Below are positions 6,130 to 7,934 of a stretch of DNA of 7,934 nt, piece after piece. Under the pieces are notes generated by a model. That model did no database searches, was not told the DNA's origin, and was given only the letters and a program-made list of their open reading frames with translations. The DNA is from Actinomycetes bacterium (GTDB lineage: Bacteria > Actinomycetota > Acidimicrobiia > Acidimicrobiales > Ilumatobacteraceae), in NCBI GenBank assembly GCA_023417265.1, contig JAEZFY010000085.1, positions 1-7,934 of the forward strand, written 5' to 3'. The position numbers and the translations under genes are program-made. Within the stretch, counting starts at the first letter, position 1; each line of letters opens with the position of its first letter.

Positions 6130-6137
6130 TGGACCTC

Positions 6138-7823
6138 ATGGACACCCCGAACGCGCCGGAACGCACCGACTTCCTCCGCGAGTTGGTGGCCGCCGACCAG
6201 GCCGCGGGCACGTTCGGCGGTCGTGTCCAGACCCGTTTCCCTCCCGAGCCCAACGGCTACCTCCACATCGGCCACGCCAAGGCGATCACGGTCGACTTCG
6301 AACTCGCCCGCGAGTTCGACGGCATCTGCAACCTGCGTTTCGACGACACCAACCCCGACACCGAGGAGGTGTCGTTCGTGGAGGGCATCATCGCCGACCT
6401 GGCCTGGCTCGGCTACCCGGTCGACACCGACAAGGTGCTCTATGCGAGCGACTACTTCGAGCAGCTCTACGAGTGGGCCGAGCTGCTCGTCCAGGACGGC
6501 AAGGCGTACGTCGACGAGCAGCCGGCGGAGCTGATCCGCGAGCAACGCGGCGGTTACGGCAAGCCGGGTGTCGAGTCGCCGTACCGCGACCGCCCGGTCG
6601 CCGAGAACCTCGACCTGTTGCGCCGGATGCGCGCCGGCGAGTTCGCCGACGGCTCGCTGGTGTTGCGCGCCAAGATCGACATGCAGCACGAGAACATGCA
6701 ACTGCGCGACCCGGTCATGTATCGCATCCGCCGTGGCCACCATCACCGCACCGGCGACCGGTGGGTGATCTACCCCACCTACGACTGGGCCCACGGGCAG
6801 AGCGACGCGATCGAGGGTGTCACGCACTCGCTGTGCACCCTCGAGTTCGACTCGCACCGCCCGCTCTACGACTGGTACCTCGAACAGCTCCCGCTCCCCT
6901 ACGACCAGCCGCGCCAGACCGAGTTCGCCCGGCTCGAACTCACGTACACGGTCACGTCGAAGCGCAAGCTCGCCCAGCTCGTCGCCGACGGCACGGTCGA
7001 CGGCTGGGACGCCCCCCGGCTGCCCACGCTGCGTGGGCTGCGGCGGCGCGGCTATCCGGCCAGTGCCATCCGCGAGTTCTGCATGTTCGTGGGCGTCGCC
7101 CGCACCAACAGCCGGCACCAGATCGAACTGCTCGAGTCGTTCGTGCGCACCGAGCTGAATGCCACCAGCCAGCGGCGGATGGCCGTGCTCGACCCGATCA
7201 AGCTGGTGTTGACGAACTGGCCGACGGACACAGATGGCATGGCGCAGGTGGAGCAGTTCGAGCTCACCAACAACCCCGAGAATCCCGCCGACGGCACCCG
7301 CCACGTGGCGTTCACCGGCGAGCTGTGGATCGAACGCGACGACTTCATGGCCGAACCCGCGGCGAAGTACTTCCGTCTGTTCCCCGGCAACGAGGTGCGC
7401 CTGCGCGGCGCCTACCTCGTGACCTGCACCGGCTACGAGGACACGCCCGAGGGGCCGGTGGTGTACGCCACCTACGACCCCGACTCGCGCGGCGGCAGCG
7501 CACCCGACGGGCGCAAGGTGAAAGCCACGTTGCACTGGGTGTCGACCGCGCACGCGGTGCCCGTCGAGGCTGCTCTCTACGAGCGGCTTTACACGGCCGA
7601 GGTGCCGGGCGAGCGCACCGGCGACCCGCTCGACGACCTCAACCCGAACTCGCGAGAGGTGCGCACCGGGTGGGCCGAGGCTGCGCTCGCCGACACCCAC
7701 CCCGGCGAGGTCGTCCAGTTCGAGCGGCTCGGCTACTTCGCCCACGACACCCGCCAGCCCGGCCGCTACCACCGCACCGTCGGCCTGAAGGACGAGTGGG
7801 CCAACCTCCAGAAGCGCCGCTGA
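6138..7823 (+). CDS. glnS: Glutaminyl-tRNA synthetase
   Basis: This encodes a 561-residue class I aminoacyl-tRNA synthetase that charges tRNA-Gln with glutamine in the cytoplasm. The start FPPEPNGYLHIGHAK (34-48) carries the HIGH signature at 43-46, followed by RFDDTNPDTEE (67-77). The acceptor-binding region has PTYDWAHGQSDAIEGVTHSL (213-232). The KMSKS-like loop is VTSKRKL (272-278), with Thr where E. coli GlnRS has Met. LRRRGYPASAIREFC (301-315) and LDPIKLVLTNWP (351-362) match GlnRS rather than bacterial GluRS, and the C-terminal beta-barrel anticodon-binding domains (about 350-550) are complete. E. coli GlnRS is about 550 residues, so it is full length. The start at ATG 6138 is set by the beginning of homology and a -10 box 8 nt before. 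The same frame is open far upstream, but that part is antisense to the paaX-like gene. Many actinobacteria lack GlnRS and use GatCAB instead. Confidence 0.97.
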   Translation: MDTPNAPERTDFLRELVAADQAAGTFGGRVQTRFPPEPNGYLHIGHAKAITVDFELAREFDGICNLRFDDTNPDTEEVSFVEGIIADLAWLGYPVDTDKVLYASDYFEQLYEWAELLVQDGKAYVDEQPAELIREQRGGYGKPGVESPYRDRPVAENLDLLRRMRAGEFADGSLVLRAKIDMQHENMQLRDPVMYRIRRGHHHRTGDRWVIYPTYDWAHGQSDAIEGVTHSLCTLEFDSHRPLYDWYLEQLPLPYDQPRQTEFARLELTYTVTSKRKLAQLVADGTVDGWDAPRLPTLRGLRRRGYPASAIREFCMFVGVARTNSRHQIELLESFVRTELNATSQRRMAVLDPIKLVLTNWPTDTDGMAQVEQFELTNNPENPADGTRHVAFTGELWIERDDFMAEPAAKYFRLFPGNEVRLRGAYLVTCTGYEDTPEGPVVYATYDPDSRGGSAPDGRKVKATLHWVSTAHAVPVEAALYERLYTAEVPGERTGDPLDDLNPNSREVRTGWAEAALADTHPGEVVQFERLGYFAHDTRQPGRYHRTVGLKDEWANLQKRR

Positions 7824-7835
7824 CGCCGATCACGG

Positions 7836-7899
7836 GGGCACCGATGAGTGCCTGAAAGCTCGGTGGATTGATGGTGTTGGGCACCGACGAGAGTGCCTG
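7836..7899. repeat. Short tandem duplication after glnS (GGGCACCGAYGAG...TGCCTG)
   Basis: GGGCACCGATGAGTGCCTG at 7836-7854 recurs as GGGCACCGACGAG-AGTGCCTG at 7879-7899, 43 bp later, with one substitution and a 2-nt insertion. Each copy can form a small hairpin of GGCAC with GTGCC round a loop of 6 or 8 nt. The second copy leads directly into the 20-mer core of the dispersed repeat. The first starts 13 nt after the glnS stop. No T-tract follows either hairpin. Confidence 0.55.
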
Positions 7900-7934
7900 G
7901 CAGCGCCCGTCGCGCTCCGCTTCAGTGGGGGGTG
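7858..7934 (+). repeat. Third unit of the dispersed repeat family, cut by window end
   Basis: GCTCGGTGGATTGATGG (7858-7874) parallels GCTCCGCGGATTGGTGG at 4880-4896, and GTGCCTGGCAGCGCCCGTCG (7893-7912) differs at one or two positions from the cores at 4914-4933 and, on the minus strand, 5033-5052. The gap between GGATTG and the core is 22 nt here against 21 and 20 in the other two units, so the whole unit is conserved, not just the core. It lies 35 nt after glnS and continues to or beyond the edge of the window. Whether a facing partner follows cannot be seen. Confidence 0.65.

Noticed and set aside
6129..6134. TTGGAC just before glnS as a -35 box.
   Set aside because: It lies 3 nt before the ATG, so any promoter using it would start transcription inside the coding sequence. 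The overlapping CATACT fits better as a -10.
4989..6137. Open frame running upstream of glnS in the same phase, which would make a 944-residue protein.
   Set aside because: The added part is Arg/Gly-rich, has no family motif, runs through the inverted repeat and is antisense to the well-supported paaX-like gene. GlnRS homology and a -10 box fix the start at 6138.
6051..7772. Long minus-strand frame of 573 codons opposite glnS.
   Set aside because: It mirrors the codon bias of glnS and gives a low-complexity Val/Gly/Glu-rich product without a recognisable domain. Such antisense frames are usual in high-GC DNA.

Overview
The window looks like chromosomal DNA of a high-GC actinobacterium. An uncultured or Ilumatobacter-like member of the Acidimicrobiia is my best guess, but this is inference. 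It rests on the strong G/C bias at third codon positions, an actinobacterial style of two-component system, PaaX and P450 proteins, and -10-like boxes placed almost directly against start codons, which suggests leaderless transcription. There are no rRNA or tRNA genes, phage genes, insertion sequences or CRISPR arrays.

Layout. 1-528 (+) is the C-terminal part of a thiolase cut by the window edge. 506-715 (-) is a possible small DUF3040-like gene that overlaps the thiolase tail to tail. 796-1716 (-) is a TauD/TfdA-family Fe(II)/2-oxoglutarate dioxygenase. A 118-bp divergent spacer follows, holding three tandem 8-mers, a perfect 12-bp palindrome and a -10 box. 1835-3010 and 3007-3657 (+) encode a NarL-type histidine kinase and response regulator that overlap by 4 nt. 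3704-4873 (+) is a bacterial class I-type cytochrome P450 with its own -10 box and a hairpin between it and the regulator gene. 5124-6038 (-) is a PaaX-family repressor. 6138-7823 (+) is glutaminyl-tRNA synthetase (glnS), divergent from the paaX-like gene.

The most interesting non-coding signal is a family of dispersed repeats built round the 20-mer STGCCTGGCASCGCCCGTCG. Two units lie head to head between the convergent P450 and PaaX genes and form an inverted repeat with two 95-nt arms and a 22-nt loop (4877-5088). A third unit lies just after glnS (7858 to the window end). Each unit starts within a few tens of bases of a stop codon and points away from that gene. This looks like a REP/BIME-like or MITE-like family, or a structured 3'-end element, that I cannot name.

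How the genes work together is mostly unclear. The kinase and regulator form an obvious pair and may control themselves, the divergent dioxygenase or the downstream P450. The dioxygenase, P450, thiolase and PaaX regulator fit a catabolic or accessory-metabolism neighbourhood, while glnS is a housekeeping gene. I see no clear evidence for a wholly new multi-gene system. The repeat family and the recurring start-proximal promoter architecture are the best leads.
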